Program-made: the position numbers and the translations under genes
Notes under the pieces: generated by a model
Seen by the model: only the letters and a program-made list of their open reading frames with translations
What the model was told of the DNA's origin: nothing
The model's database searches: none
Assembly: GCA_902363375.1 (NCBI GenBank)
Contig: CABIZX010000002.1
Coordinates: 682,001-746,000 of the forward strand
Length of the DNA stretch: 64,000 nt
Source: Clostridiaceae bacterium
GTDB lineage: Bacteria; Bacillota; Clostridia; Clostridiales; Clostridiaceae
Direction of reading: 5' to 3'
Shown here: in pieces, positions 52,113-61,240 of the stretch
How the letters are laid out: every line of letters begins with the position of its first letter
How positions within the stretch are numbered: position 1 is the stretch's first letter

Positions 52113-52892
52113 ATGGAATATGTAAAATTAAAAGAATACTGGTTATCAGAAGAACAACATAGCTTTAAAGGATGGGATTTCTCACATCTTGATAAAAGAA
52201 CGTCAGAGGAATCTTTACCTTGGAACTATGATGAAATAGTCAGACAATACTTAAATCCTAATTCTATATTATTAGATATGGGAACAGGTGGAGGAGAATA
52301 TTTATTAACTCTAAATCATTCTTATTGTAATACATTTGCTACAGAAGCATATCCACCTAATTTTGAATTTTGTCAAAAGACACTAAAACCATTAGGAATT
52401 GACGTTAGGCAAGTTTTTAATGATAAGTATTTGCCATTTGAAGGTGAGATGTTTGATATAATAATAAATAGACATGAGGCCTTTGATATAAATGAAGTTT
52501 ACCGATTGTTAAAGCCCAATGGTTTATTTATTACACAGCAAGTTGGAGGATTAAATAACAAGGAATTATCAAGGTTTTTAATAAATGATTTTAAAGAAAT
52601 TATTACTAGCGAGCATACCTTAAAAAATAATCTTATGCTAATTCAAAATAAAGGATTGACCATCTTAAAATCAGATGAATATTTTCCAAAGTTGAAATTT
52701 TTTGATGTAGGAGCATTAGTTTATTTTGCAAAAATTATTGAATGGGAATTTCCGAATTTCTCTGTTGATAGTTGTTTTAAACAATTATGTAAGTTGCAAT
52801 CAATAGTTGAACAACAAGGATTTATTGAAAGCAAAGAGCATAGATTTGTTCTTGTTGCTCAGAAACCTAACTGTGCAGAAGTAAGAATCTAA
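52113..52892 (+). CDS. SAM-dependent methyltransferase under a leader peptide
   Basis: 259 residues, RBS AAGAGGGCG. Motif I is ILLDMGTGGGEYLLTL (near 55-70), followed by FATEAYPPNFEFCQ and motif IV MFDIIINRHEAFDINEV. RLLKPNGLFITQQVGGLNNK continues the fold. It is a class I enzyme of unknown substrate; the NRHEAFD motif sets it apart from rRNA dimethylases such as Erm. Given its leader, it could be an inducible resistance methyltransferase, but this is inference. Confidence 0.82.
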   Translation: MEYVKLKEYWLSEEQHSFKGWDFSHLDKRTSEESLPWNYDEIVRQYLNPNSILLDMGTGGGEYLLTLNHSYCNTFATEAYPPNFEFCQKTLKPLGIDVRQVFNDKYLPFEGEMFDIIINRHEAFDINEVYRLLKPNGLFITQQVGGLNNKELSRFLINDFKEIITSEHTLKNNLMLIQNKGLTILKSDEYFPKLKFFDVGALVYFAKIIEWEFPNFSVDSCFKQLCKLQSIVEQQGFIESKEHRFVLVAQKPNCAEVRI

Positions 52893-53382
52893 ATCTGTGA
52901 TTTGGGTATTCGAACTTATGCAAGGCTAAATAAGAAAAGCTTAGTGCGTCAACACTAAGCAATCCGTAGAACATTTATTTTGTTTTAGGGCTATGGGATA
53001 AAATTTATGATATGAATTTAAAAGTTTAAAGCACCATTCTTGGTCGGATGGGTGCTTTTTTCTTTACCATCAACTTCTATATGAATTCCAAGAAATTTAA
53101 TCTTTATAATTAATTTAGCAATGAAAAGATTATGTTTTAAAACCAATCTTATAATATAAATAGCAATGGTGCTCTTTATCGTTAATTCAAGCATATTCAA
53201 TACTAGCCCCTAACTATGATGAAATATCATCAATAGCCCTAGAAAGATAAATTGGTAACTAGTTAAGAAAATTTGTCCCTATAAAATTAAATAGTATTAT
53301 ATATACAAAAATGGTACAATTAACTTATAATAGTAAGATTTTGTGATTTAAGTTAAATAGAAATTTATGAGGAGGGATTAAA
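52893..53382. other. 490-bp spacer with terminators and shared hairpin
   Basis: GCTTAGTG/CACTAAGC hairpin at 52939-52960, terminator GCACC...GGTGC plus TTTTTT at 53031-53061, and the hairpin segment shared with 40.48 kb at 53198-53251. No gene. Confidence 0.65.
53031..53061 (+). terminator. Terminator, intact copy
   Basis: GCACCATTC and GATGGGTGC then TTTTTT. Homologous to the degenerate copy at 49562. Confidence 0.7.
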
Positions 53383-53568
53383 TTGTTTGGAAAAGATAAA
53401 AAAGATAAACGATTTGTAATTAAAGAAGAACAATCTTTAGGATTTGGTGCTTTATACGTGGTTGTTGATACTCAGACAGGAGTTAATTATTTAATGACTG
53501 TTGGAACAGGACAAAATGGTATTACAGCATTGTTAGACTCAGAAGGTAAAGTAATTGTTGACAAGTAA
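53383..53568 (+). CDS. DUF6440 family protein
   Basis: 61 residues from TTG 53383 (GAGGAGGG six bases upstream). RFVIKEEQSLGFGALYVVVD, TQTGVNYLM and ALLDSEGKVIVDK are the family pattern: a small beta-rich protein of unknown function, common and often repeated in clostridia. Directly after its stop lies a decayed GNAT gene end. Confidence 0.85.
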   Translation: MFGKDKKDKRFVIKEEQSLGFGALYVVVDTQTGVNYLMTVGTGQNGITALLDSEGKVIVDK

Positions 53569-53589
53569 GTCGGATTAAATAAGAAAATG

Positions 53590-53660
53590 TGAGAATTAAC
53601 CTATATTAAAGGATGAATATTTAAATAAGAAGGTAATCAAGTAGCAACTTGAACGGTCAT
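53590..53660 (+). pseudogene. GNAT remnant: start and end with the middle deleted
   Basis: GAGAATTAAC (as before the ATG at 49746) is joined directly to CTATATTAAAGGATGAATAT, TTAAATAAGAAGGTAATCAA, the last codons of that GNAT gene. About 500 bp in between are missing. Confidence 0.8.
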
Positions 53661-53820
53661 TAGTGCTAGACAAGAGTAAAAACTATGATACTTAATAATC
53701 AAAAATTAAAAAGGAATTTCAAAAATACATGATTTTAATTATGATTTTTAACAATAAGTCTAAAGTTATGAAATATGAAAAGTAATCAACCTAAGTTATA
53801 CAGTATAAAGGAGGATATTT

Positions 53821-54282
53821 ATGGACGAGGTAAAGATTATTGAATGGGAAGATAAGTATAGTCAGGACTTTATATCACTGTCTGTTGAGTGGCTTGAAAA
53901 ATATGTTTTCGTCGAGCCGGGAGATTTAGAAATTATAAACCATCCCCACGAGGCTGTTCTAAATAACGGCGGTAACATATTTTTTGCAAAATATGGGGAT
54001 AGAGTGATTGGCACAGTTGCTATGATAAAATACGATGACGATACGTTTGAATTGGCCAAGCTAGCAGTCACCGAAGCTTTCAAGGGAATGAAGATCGGCA
54101 ATCAACTTATGGAGAGATGTCTGCTATTTGCAAAAGAGAAATCAGCAAAAAAGATTATATTATACACAAATCATAAACTTACACCTGCTATTGGACTGTA
54201 CAATAAATATGGATTCAAGGAAGTAGCTCTTGAGAATAACAAGTATTTGGAATCAGATATAAAAATGGTACTTCAGCTATGA
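53821..54282 (+). CDS. GNAT acetyltransferase
   Basis: 153 residues, RBS AAAGGAGG. DRVIGTVAMIKYDDDTFELA, KLAVTEAFKGMKIGNQLMER is the acetyl-CoA region (F-K-G-M-K-I-G), and NHKLTPAIGLYNKYGFKEVA the C-terminus. The gene is somewhat richer in GC than its neighbours. Target unknown. Confidence 0.87.
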   Translation: MDEVKIIEWEDKYSQDFISLSVEWLEKYVFVEPGDLEIINHPHEAVLNNGGNIFFAKYGDRVIGTVAMIKYDDDTFELAKLAVTEAFKGMKIGNQLMERCLLFAKEKSAKKIILYTNHKLTPAIGLYNKYGFKEVALENNKYLESDIKMVLQL

Positions 54283-54472
54283 GCTTATTCATGATGGCAA
54301 GTTCCAATTTGTATAGTTAAAGTAATAACATAGCTTTAACTTTTAGTTGCGTCCTATATTTCTTATATTATGAAAGTAAAAAGAAATATTAAATTACTGA
54401 TAATACTTTTATACCTTTAAATATGTTATTATATGTATATAAAATGTGAATTTTTTAGAAGGGAATATAACG

Positions 54473-54694
54473 ATGATATTGCTTGATTATTTATTTGGAG
54501 GTGGATTATTAGCCATCTTTATAGGCCTAGTTATTCTATCCCTAATAGTTTCTAGATGGATAACCAACAGAAAAATTAATAATAATGCCATAAAAGGTGA
54601 AGGTATAGTTATTATTGTGAATAGCTTGATTTTAGTTATTAATATGCTTGGCCTAGCACTGTCAGGGTGGTACACTATTTTATTTTACATCTAG
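54473..54694 (+). CDS. Small two-helix membrane protein
   Basis: 73 residues from ATG 54473 (AGAAGGG nine bases upstream). Helices LLAIFIGLVILSLIV and IVIIVNSLILVINMLGLAL flank a basic loop (RWITNRKINN). No family recognised. Confidence 0.55.
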   Translation: MILLDYLFGGGLLAIFIGLVILSLIVSRWITNRKINNNAIKGEGIVIIVNSLILVINMLGLALSGWYTILFYI

Positions 54695-54756
54695 TTATAT
54701 AATAACTTTAATCATGAATAATATTAAAATGAGGATTAAGAGTAGGAGGTGATAAT

Positions 54757-54978
54757 ATGAATTTAAAAGATAAAAAGGTATTATTTACGATCATTGGATG
54801 TGTAATTGGGATTATAATAATGATGGTTCCAACATTACTTACAGGATTTTCATATAGAAATAGCAATTCAATGGGAGGACTTCTTACAAGTGAGTTTATT
54901 ATGAGGGGAGCTTCCTATATTATAGGATTATTAGTGATATATGACTCTGTAAAAATGCTAAATAAATTTACAGATTAG
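54757..54978 (+). CDS. Small membrane protein
   Basis: 73 residues, RBS AGGAGGTGAT. Two helices (VLFTIIGCVIGIIIMMVPTL and YIIGLLVIYDSV). Together with the preceding gene it may form a two-protein membrane unit. Not recognised. Confidence 0.55.
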   Translation: MNLKDKKVLFTIIGCVIGIIIMMVPTLLTGFSYRNSNSMGGLLTSEFIMRGASYIIGLLVIYDSVKMLNKFTD

Positions 54979-55511
54979 TTTTAATATTTGAAAATATGTG
55001 ATATAATATAGAAAAATGTGCTGAAAGGGGAAAGTGAGTTATGAGACCAGCTAATTGCTAATATTAATTTAAAATCATTTTAAATTTAATATGTATTTTA
55101 TAATGAGTAAAAATAAGCCTAATTTTTAGGTTTTATTGTTGTGCTCTTTATGGAATAAGGCATTAGAAGGTAACTTACTTTACTGAATTTAGACATTATA
55201 GTTTATGGTATATGGTTTAATATATTTTATTAATTGTATAATTGAATTGATATGAACTTATGTGAATGTCGTGTTTATGATATCATGGATAGTTTTTATG
55301 GGTGCAGTTAATATATAGGATATAGTTAAACTTATGAGTAATAATGTATTTTCAGACTGTAGGAAGACTTTAACTTCTTACAGTTTTTTATTTATAATTT
55401 TATAGTTAATAATTTAAAACTTGTTTTATATAAATAAATTTTAAAGTTTAGGAAGCTTCTTTTCCTATCCATTTAGAGTTTTGAAGAAAATGGATGAAAG
55501 AAGGAATTTTT
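54979..55511. other. 530-bp spacer
   Basis: AAAGGGGAAAGTG and ATG 55041 give only MRPANC. ACTGTAGGAAG (55356) and CTTCTTACAGT (55374) followed by TTTTTT form a terminator at 55356-55390. Nothing else recognised. Confidence 0.55.
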
Positions 55512-57527
55512 ATGTTTGAATTATCATTAATTAATGTGAAAAAATATATGGAAGCAACCCTTGTCCTTAAGGATATAAGCTTTGAGATATATTCGGGAGA
55601 AAAGGTTGGTATAGTTGGAGTTAATGGAAGTGGAAAAAGCACCATTTTAAAGTTAATTGCAGGAATATTGCCTATGGATTATTGCGTGGGATATCCAGGA
55701 GCTACAAGTCCAGGCTATGATGAAGGCTTTATTAATAAGCCAAGGGAGGCTACTTGTGCTTATCTTGAGCAAATCCCTGAGTATGAAGATGGCATAAAGG
55801 TCTTGGATGTATTAAAATCAGCCTTTGATGAAGTTTATACCATTGAAAAGAAGATGCGTCAGTTAGAAGAAGAAATGAAATACCTAGAGGGAGATAATTT
55901 AGAGAAAGCATTAAAGCAATACAGTAGCTTAGTTCAAGTTTACGAGGTTAAGGATGGTTATAATACTGAAGAAAAATTAGCTAGGATTTGCACTGGATTA
56001 AAGTTTACCGAAAGCTTTTTAAATAAGGAGTTTAACCTATTAAGTGGTGGTGAAAAAACTACGGTTATCCTAGGAAAACTTTTAATTGATAACCCAGATA
56101 TATTACTACTAGATGAGCCTACAAATCATCTTGATATGGATTCTATTGAGTGGCTTGAGACTTATCTTAAAGGTTATAGCGGCATTGTAATTATAGTGTC
56201 TCACGATAGATACTTCTTAGATAATGTGGTAACAAAAATTATAGAAATTGAGGATATGGAAAGTAAGACTTATAAAGGAAACTACTCTAGTTATGTAAAG
56301 GAAAAAGAAGAAAATCTCCTTGAGCAAATTCATAACTATAAGCAGCAGCAAAAGGAAATTAAAACTATAGAAAATACTATAAAGGACCTTAGAGATTGGG
56401 CAATAAGGGCAGATAATAATAAATTCTTTAAGAGGGCTGCTAGTTTACAGAAAAAGCTTGATAAAATGAAAAGTAGTGACACTGAAGACAGTAGTAGCTA
56501 TAGGGGCAGAGGTGGATATGTAAGAACTGAAAAGCCAAAGCTTGAGAAAAAGACCATGAAGCTAAACTTTAAGGACAGTGAAAGATCTGGTGGTGACACC
56601 ATAAAGGCTATAGGACTATGTAAAGACTTTGTGGATAAGGTTATATTCCGAGATGTGGATTTGTTAGTAAAATTTGGTGAAAGGGTAGCTTTAATTGGGC
56701 CTAATGGAAGTGGAAAAACTACCTTCTTAAAAATGCTTTTAGGGGAGGAAACTCCTGATGAAGGTATAGTAGAATTTGGAGCTAACGTAAAGGTTGGCTA
56801 TTTACCTCAAGTTATTACCTTTAATGACGATGAACTTACTGTGCTTCAAGCCTTTAGAGAGGATATTTCCATGGTAGAGGGAAAGGCTCGTGAATACCTA
56901 TCAAAGTTTATGTTCTTTGGAAACAGTGTGTTTAAAAAGGTTAAGCATTTATCTGGAGGAGAAAAAATAAGGTTAAAACTTGCTATGCTTTTATATGAGG
57001 ATATAAATTTATTAATCCTAGATGAGCCAACAAACCATCTTGATATAGACTCTATTGAAACCTTTGAAGAAGCCTTAGAAGAATTTAAAGGAACAATCTT
57101 ATTTATATCCCATGATAGATATTTTATAAATAAAATTAGTGAAAGAGTAGTAGCCATTGAAAATCATGGCTTCAAAAGCTATGCTGGTAATTATGATTAC
57201 TATAAAGAAATCCAAGAAGAGATAAAAAGAAAGATAGAAGCGGAGGCACAAAATAAACTTGAAAAAGATAATAAGCTAAAGAAGAAGGAAGAAAGTAAAA
57301 ATGTTAAAAAGCAAAGAAATGTAGATGATGCAAAAAAGAAGGAAGTTGAAAAATCTAAAATTGAAGGAAAGATTCAAAGTCTTGAAAAAGAAATGGAAGA
57401 AATTGATTTAGAAATGGCTGCTCCAGAAATGCATTATGAGGAGCTTAATAAGTTGTATCTCAGAAAAGAAGAATTAAAAGAAGAGCTAGAAGAAGCTATG
57501 GAAGTATGGGTAAGTCTTAGTTGTTAA
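55512..57527 (+). CDS. ABC-F ATPase
   Basis: 671 residues from ATG 55512 (AGAAGGAA). Two ABC domains without membrane helices: Walker A GVNGSGKS at 36-43, signature LLSGGEKTTVILGKLL, Walker B LLLDEPTNHLD; second Walker A GPNGSGKT near 396 and LSGGEKIRLKLAML. The 80-residue linker between them carries ADNNKFFKRAASLQKKLDKM, as in ribosome-interacting ABC-F proteins. A C-terminal coiled coil of about 100 Lys/Glu-rich residues ends it. It works on the ribosome; housekeeping or antibiotic protection cannot be told from sequence alone. Confidence 0.88.
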   Translation: MFELSLINVKKYMEATLVLKDISFEIYSGEKVGIVGVNGSGKSTILKLIAGILPMDYCVGYPGATSPGYDEGFINKPREATCAYLEQIPEYEDGIKVLDVLKSAFDEVYTIEKKMRQLEEEMKYLEGDNLEKALKQYSSLVQVYEVKDGYNTEEKLARICTGLKFTESFLNKEFNLLSGGEKTTVILGKLLIDNPDILLLDEPTNHLDMDSIEWLETYLKGYSGIVIIVSHDRYFLDNVVTKIIEIEDMESKTYKGNYSSYVKEKEENLLEQIHNYKQQQKEIKTIENTIKDLRDWAIRADNNKFFKRAASLQKKLDKMKSSDTEDSSSYRGRGGYVRTEKPKLEKKTMKLNFKDSERSGGDTIKAIGLCKDFVDKVIFRDVDLLVKFGERVALIGPNGSGKTTFLKMLLGEETPDEGIVEFGANVKVGYLPQVITFNDDELTVLQAFREDISMVEGKAREYLSKFMFFGNSVFKKVKHLSGGEKIRLKLAMLLYEDINLLILDEPTNHLDIDSIETFEEALEEFKGTILFISHDRYFINKISERVVAIENHGFKSYAGNYDYYKEIQEEIKRKIEAEAQNKLEKDNKLKKKEESKNVKKQRNVDDAKKKEVEKSKIEGKIQSLEKEMEEIDLEMAAPEMHYEELNKLYLRKEELKEELEEAMEVWVSLSC

Positions 57528-57612
57528 TGATAAGTGTAATTACTGTATAATAGATTGATTATGTGATTATTGTTTTGAAAGTAGCAATAATTATAAAACG
57601 AAATAATCTCTT

Positions 57613-57652
57613 AAAATACCGTATTATTCGATGGGGAATATGCGGTATTTTA
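57613..57652. repeat. Hairpin family copy D
   Basis: AAATACCGTATTATTC and GAATATGCGGTATTTT directly after the ABC-F gene, so it may serve as its terminator. Confidence 0.75.
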
Positions 57653-57752
57653 AAATTAAAATTATACCAAAATTGTGGAAATCAGTGTAACAAAATGGTG
57701 GATATGTTATACTTTTGATACTAAATTAAAATTATTTTAGGAGGATTAAGCA

Positions 57753-58241
57753 ATGCAAAATGTTCGTATTATTGAGATTCCAAAAATGAAGGTTGTTACT
57801 TCTGGTCCTATCTATACCATGGAGGCCTTCGAGGCATTTAATCAGTGGTTTACTGAATATCACAACTCTCTTTCCTGTGAGTTAACACCTCGTGACTTTA
57901 TGTGGTACAACGAGATTAAGCAGGCAACTGAGTGGATATATGCTCTGCCAGCTGGTGCAAAAGAAGAAGACTGTGGCGGATATGAGGTAAAGGAATTTTC
58001 CTTTGGACTTTATGCTGTAGCAGTATGTATTGATGCAGATTTAGACAAGGCAGAGGATTGGAAACGTACACAAGAAGAGATAAAGCAGTGGGTAAATAGC
58101 AGTGAGTTGTTTGAACTTGCTACACCTGATAATGATCCAATAGAACGTTTTAATATGTTTCATATTGTTACTCCAGGCTGGCTCCAAGAGAAGGAATTCT
58201 GTCTAGAAGATATGTATGTACCAATAGTTTTAAAAGAATAG
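57753..58241 (+). CDS. GyrI-like/effector-binding protein
   Basis: 162 residues, RBS AGGAGG. VRIIEIPKMKVVTSGPIYTM, FMWYNEIKQATEWIYALPAG, FSFGLYAVAVCID and EDMYVPIVLK at the end: stand-alone GyrI-like fold, paralogue of the gene at 46828. Probably binds small hydrophobic compounds. Monocistronic. Confidence 0.78.
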   Translation: MQNVRIIEIPKMKVVTSGPIYTMEAFEAFNQWFTEYHNSLSCELTPRDFMWYNEIKQATEWIYALPAGAKEEDCGGYEVKEFSFGLYAVAVCIDADLDKAEDWKRTQEEIKQWVNSSELFELATPDNDPIERFNMFHIVTPGWLQEKEFCLEDMYVPIVLKE

Positions 58242-58245
58242 TAAA

Positions 58246-58343
58246 CAAAATATGTTACTAGCATTATGTAAAATATAGAAGAAGCACTTTAATAATATAA
58301 GTGCTTCTTCTATATTTATATTAGTTTATTTTGCAAAGGCCCC
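58246..58343. repeat. Palindromic element, full form
   Basis: Perfect 19-bp stem AAATATAGAAGAAGCACTT (58271-58289) with 58299-58317 around TAATAATAT, with weaker outer arms ending in TAGTTTATTTTGCAAAGG. The stem sequence differs from the 42-kb element at seven positions, each compensated. It separates convergent genes. Confidence 0.8.
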
Positions 58344-58347
58344 GTTT

Positions 58348-58923
58348 TTATTTAATTATTTCAATTCCATGCAAAATTATATCTTCCGCGAGCTTAGCCA
58401 TTTCCTTGGGAGGTTCATTTAACCCATCCTTTAGCCATGATTCAAAAAGCCCAAGGCAACCAGATAGTATAAAACTATAAACATATTCAAATTTATCTGC
58501 TTTTTCTACATTAAATAGTATCATCCAATCCTTAAAACATTTTTCACGAACAACATCCTTTAATTTCTTTACAAAGGCAATGTCACCATTAGTGCTTAAA
58601 AGAACGGTACACATGGGTGCATTTTCTTTTAAAAATATAAAGGCATCTTCAAGAAGAGGAAGGGGCTTACAATTAATTTCTTTAGTTGAATGGGAGTTCA
58701 TTACTGTCTTTAATTCTTGTAGCATTTCATTTTCAACCTGCTCCACCATATCAAATATGTCCTTATAATGAAGATAAAAGGTTCCACGATTTAGATCAAC
58801 GTACTCTGTAAGTTCTTTTACAGAAATATCATTCATGCTCTTTTCAAGCATTAACTTTGCTAATCCATCTTTAAGTGATTTCTTTGTTTTTCTTACTCTT
58901 CTATCCTTATTTTTTAACTCCAT
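58348..58923 (-). CDS. TetR-family regulator
   Basis: 191 residues. The helix-turn-helix is KSMNDISVKELTEYVDLNRG, TFYLHYKDIFDMVEQV (20-58), the classic TetR head. The C-terminal domain (LLEDAFIFLKENAPMCTVLL, FILSGCLGLFESWLKDG) is the TetR_C type found in YfiR-like and similar regulators. It is divergent from the MMPL operon, which it likely represses. RBS AGGAGG. Confidence 0.9.
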   Translation of the reverse strand: MELKNKDRRVRKTKKSLKDGLAKLMLEKSMNDISVKELTEYVDLNRGTFYLHYKDIFDMVEQVENEMLQELKTVMNSHSTKEINCKPLPLLEDAFIFLKENAPMCTVLLSTNGDIAFVKKLKDVVREKCFKDWMILFNVEKADKFEYVYSFILSGCLGLFESWLKDGLNEPPKEMAKLAEDIILHGIEIIK

Positions 58924-59010
58924 AAACTCCTCCTAATAATCATCTAGTTATTTTTTTAATCAACAATAAATAAAAAATATGTTGAGTAATGCACTGAAAA
59001 AATAAAACTA

Positions 59011-59024
59011 GTATATTAATATAC
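59011..59024. promoter_or_regulatory. Candidate TetR operator
   Basis: GTATATTAATATAC is a perfect 14-bp palindrome between the TetR gene and the MMPL operon. AACACAGTGTT at 59094 is a second, weaker one. Confidence 0.4.
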
Positions 59025-59151
59025 AAATGTGAAAAGTACTGATTATTGATATCTTCCATTGTGATTATTATAATCTATTTATAGTTTCAAATCAACACAG
59101 TGTTTATTTTTGAATTTTTGTTGAAATAGTTATAGAAAGGAATGAGAAGAA

Positions 59152-61239
59152 GTGGACTTTAAAGAAAAGTTATTCCGAAAGGTTGTAAACAATAAGAAGA
59201 TAATTATAAGTATATTTTTACTAGGATGCATTGTTTTAGGGATATGCAAACAATTTGTATCAGTAAATTATGATATGAATGATTATTTACCTGATGAAGC
59301 AGCATCTACAATTTCTTTGGATATGATGGAAAAAGAGTTCGGCAGTGGAATACCAAATGCCCGTGTAATGATCTCTAATGTGACAATTCCAGAAGCATTG
59401 CAGATGAAGGAGCAATTGCAGAAAATTGATGGTGTACAAGAAGTTACATGGCTAGATGATGCCGTTGATATTACAATTCCATTAGAAACCGTAGGTTCAG
59501 AAGTAATAGAAGATTACTATAAAGATGATATAGCTCTTTTTTCTTTAACAATTAGTGAAGAGAAGAATTTGGAGGCTGTGAACGCGATCCGTGATTTAAT
59601 TGGTGAGGATAATGCTATGACTGGAGCGGCAGTAGATACAGCAGTAGCCACCCAATCAACCACAAATGAAATAATAAAAACAGCTGCAATCATGATTCCA
59701 TTTACACTAATGGTTCTTCTACTGACCACTACATCATGGTTTGAACCAATTTTATTATTAGGTTCTATAGGAATTGCCATTATATTAAATGCAGGTTCTA
59801 ATATTATATTTGGTGAAGTTTCTTTTGTTACAAATGCGGCAGGTAATATACTTCAGCTAGCAGTGTCACTAGATTATTCAGTTTTTCTACTTCATAGATT
59901 TAAAGAGATAAGAGAGACTGGTATAGAACCAGAAGAAGCAATGGTACAGGCGCTTTGTAAATCAGCTAGCTCCATATTATCAAGTGGACTTACCACTGTT
60001 ATAGGATTTTTAGCATTAGCTCTTATGAAGTTTAAGATAGGTCCTGATATGGGACTTGCTCTTGCTAAGGGAATTGCCCTTAGTTTGTTAACTGTATTTA
60101 TACTAACTCCGGTACTTACAATGTATTGCTATAAATTAATTGATAAGACTACCCATAAAAGTCTTATGCCTAAGTTCAATAACTTTGGAAGATTTATAAG
60201 TAAAATCATGGTTCCTGTGGCTATAGTATTTGCAATAATTATTGTACCTTCTTATCTTGCTTCTATTAATAATAGTTACTATTATGGAGCTTCAAAGATA
60301 TTTGGTGAGTCTACAAAGTTAGGACAAGACACTGATAAAATAGAAGAAGTGTTTGGAAAATCAAATAATTATGTATTAATGGTACCAAGAGGCGATTTGG
60401 CTACAGAGCAGGAGTTATCAGAGAGGATAAAGGGAATAGAACATGTAAATGGCATTATTTCTTATGTGGATAATGCAGGACCTGAGATCCCAATGAGTTA
60501 TGTGGATGAAGAAACCCTTTCTAAATTAATCAGTGATAATTATAGTAGGATGGTTATAACTGTTAAAACAGATTATGAAGGTGAAGAGGCCTTTGAAGTA
60601 GTTGAGAAGATGCGTAGTATAGCAAATGAATATTATCCAGATAGCTATTATCTAGCAGGTGCAACAGTAAGTACCTATGATTTAATGGACACTGTTACAA
60701 GTGATATGGTAAAGGTAAACTTAGTTGCAATTGGAGCTGTATTTTTAGTGTTATTAATATCCATGAAATCAATCTCTCTACCTTTTATATTGGTTTTAGC
60801 TATTGAAACAGCAATATGGGTTAATCTATCAGTACCTTATTATTTGGATTCACCACTTTTCTATATGGGATATTTAATAATAAGCTCAATTCAGCTTGGA
60901 GCTACTGTAGATTATGCAATTTTACTTACAGAGAGATATATGGAGTTCAGGGGAATGTATCAGAAGAAGGAAGCTATAAGAAAGACAATTGCTTCAGTAA
61001 CTGTATCCATTTTAACATCAGGAATAACTTTAACAGTTGCTGGATTCTTGCTTGGAGGAATGACAACCCATGGACTATTATCACAGCTTGGATATTTATT
61101 AGGAAGAGGAACAGTATGTTCTTTAATAATTGTTTTCTTTGTTCTTCCGGGACTGCTTTATATCTTTGATAAAGTAATTCAAAAAACAACCAAGGGTATT
61201 TTGTTTATTAATAATAGAAATCTTGAGGAGGCTGCGTGA
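59152..61239 (+). CDS. MMPL/RND-type transporter
   Basis: 695 residues from GTG 59152 (AAAGGAATGAG). Two repeats, each with one helix, an outer domain and five helices, 12 in all. LAVSLDYSVFLLHRFKEIRE (near 240) and LGATVDYAILLTERYMEFRG (near 585) are the paired MMPL helices with the Asp-Tyr proton-relay motif. The family exports lipids, drugs or surfactants. It precedes the secreted YhgE-like gene by 1 bp and the two likely work together under the TetR regulator. Confidence 0.88.
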   Translation: MDFKEKLFRKVVNNKKIIISIFLLGCIVLGICKQFVSVNYDMNDYLPDEAASTISLDMMEKEFGSGIPNARVMISNVTIPEALQMKEQLQKIDGVQEVTWLDDAVDITIPLETVGSEVIEDYYKDDIALFSLTISEEKNLEAVNAIRDLIGEDNAMTGAAVDTAVATQSTTNEIIKTAAIMIPFTLMVLLLTTTSWFEPILLLGSIGIAIILNAGSNIIFGEVSFVTNAAGNILQLAVSLDYSVFLLHRFKEIRETGIEPEEAMVQALCKSASSILSSGLTTVIGFLALALMKFKIGPDMGLALAKGIALSLLTVFILTPVLTMYCYKLIDKTTHKSLMPKFNNFGRFISKIMVPVAIVFAIIIVPSYLASINNSYYYGASKIFGESTKLGQDTDKIEEVFGKSNNYVLMVPRGDLATEQELSERIKGIEHVNGIISYVDNAGPEIPMSYVDEETLSKLISDNYSRMVITVKTDYEGEEAFEVVEKMRSIANEYYPDSYYLAGATVSTYDLMDTVTSDMVKVNLVAIGAVFLVLLISMKSISLPFILVLAIETAIWVNLSVPYYLDSPLFYMGYLIISSIQLGATVDYAILLTERYMEFRGMYQKKEAIRKTIASVTVSILTSGITLTVAGFLLGGMTTHGLLSQLGYLLGRGTVCSLIIVFFVLPGLLYIFDKVIQKTTKGILFINNRNLEEAA

Positions 61240-61240
61240 T

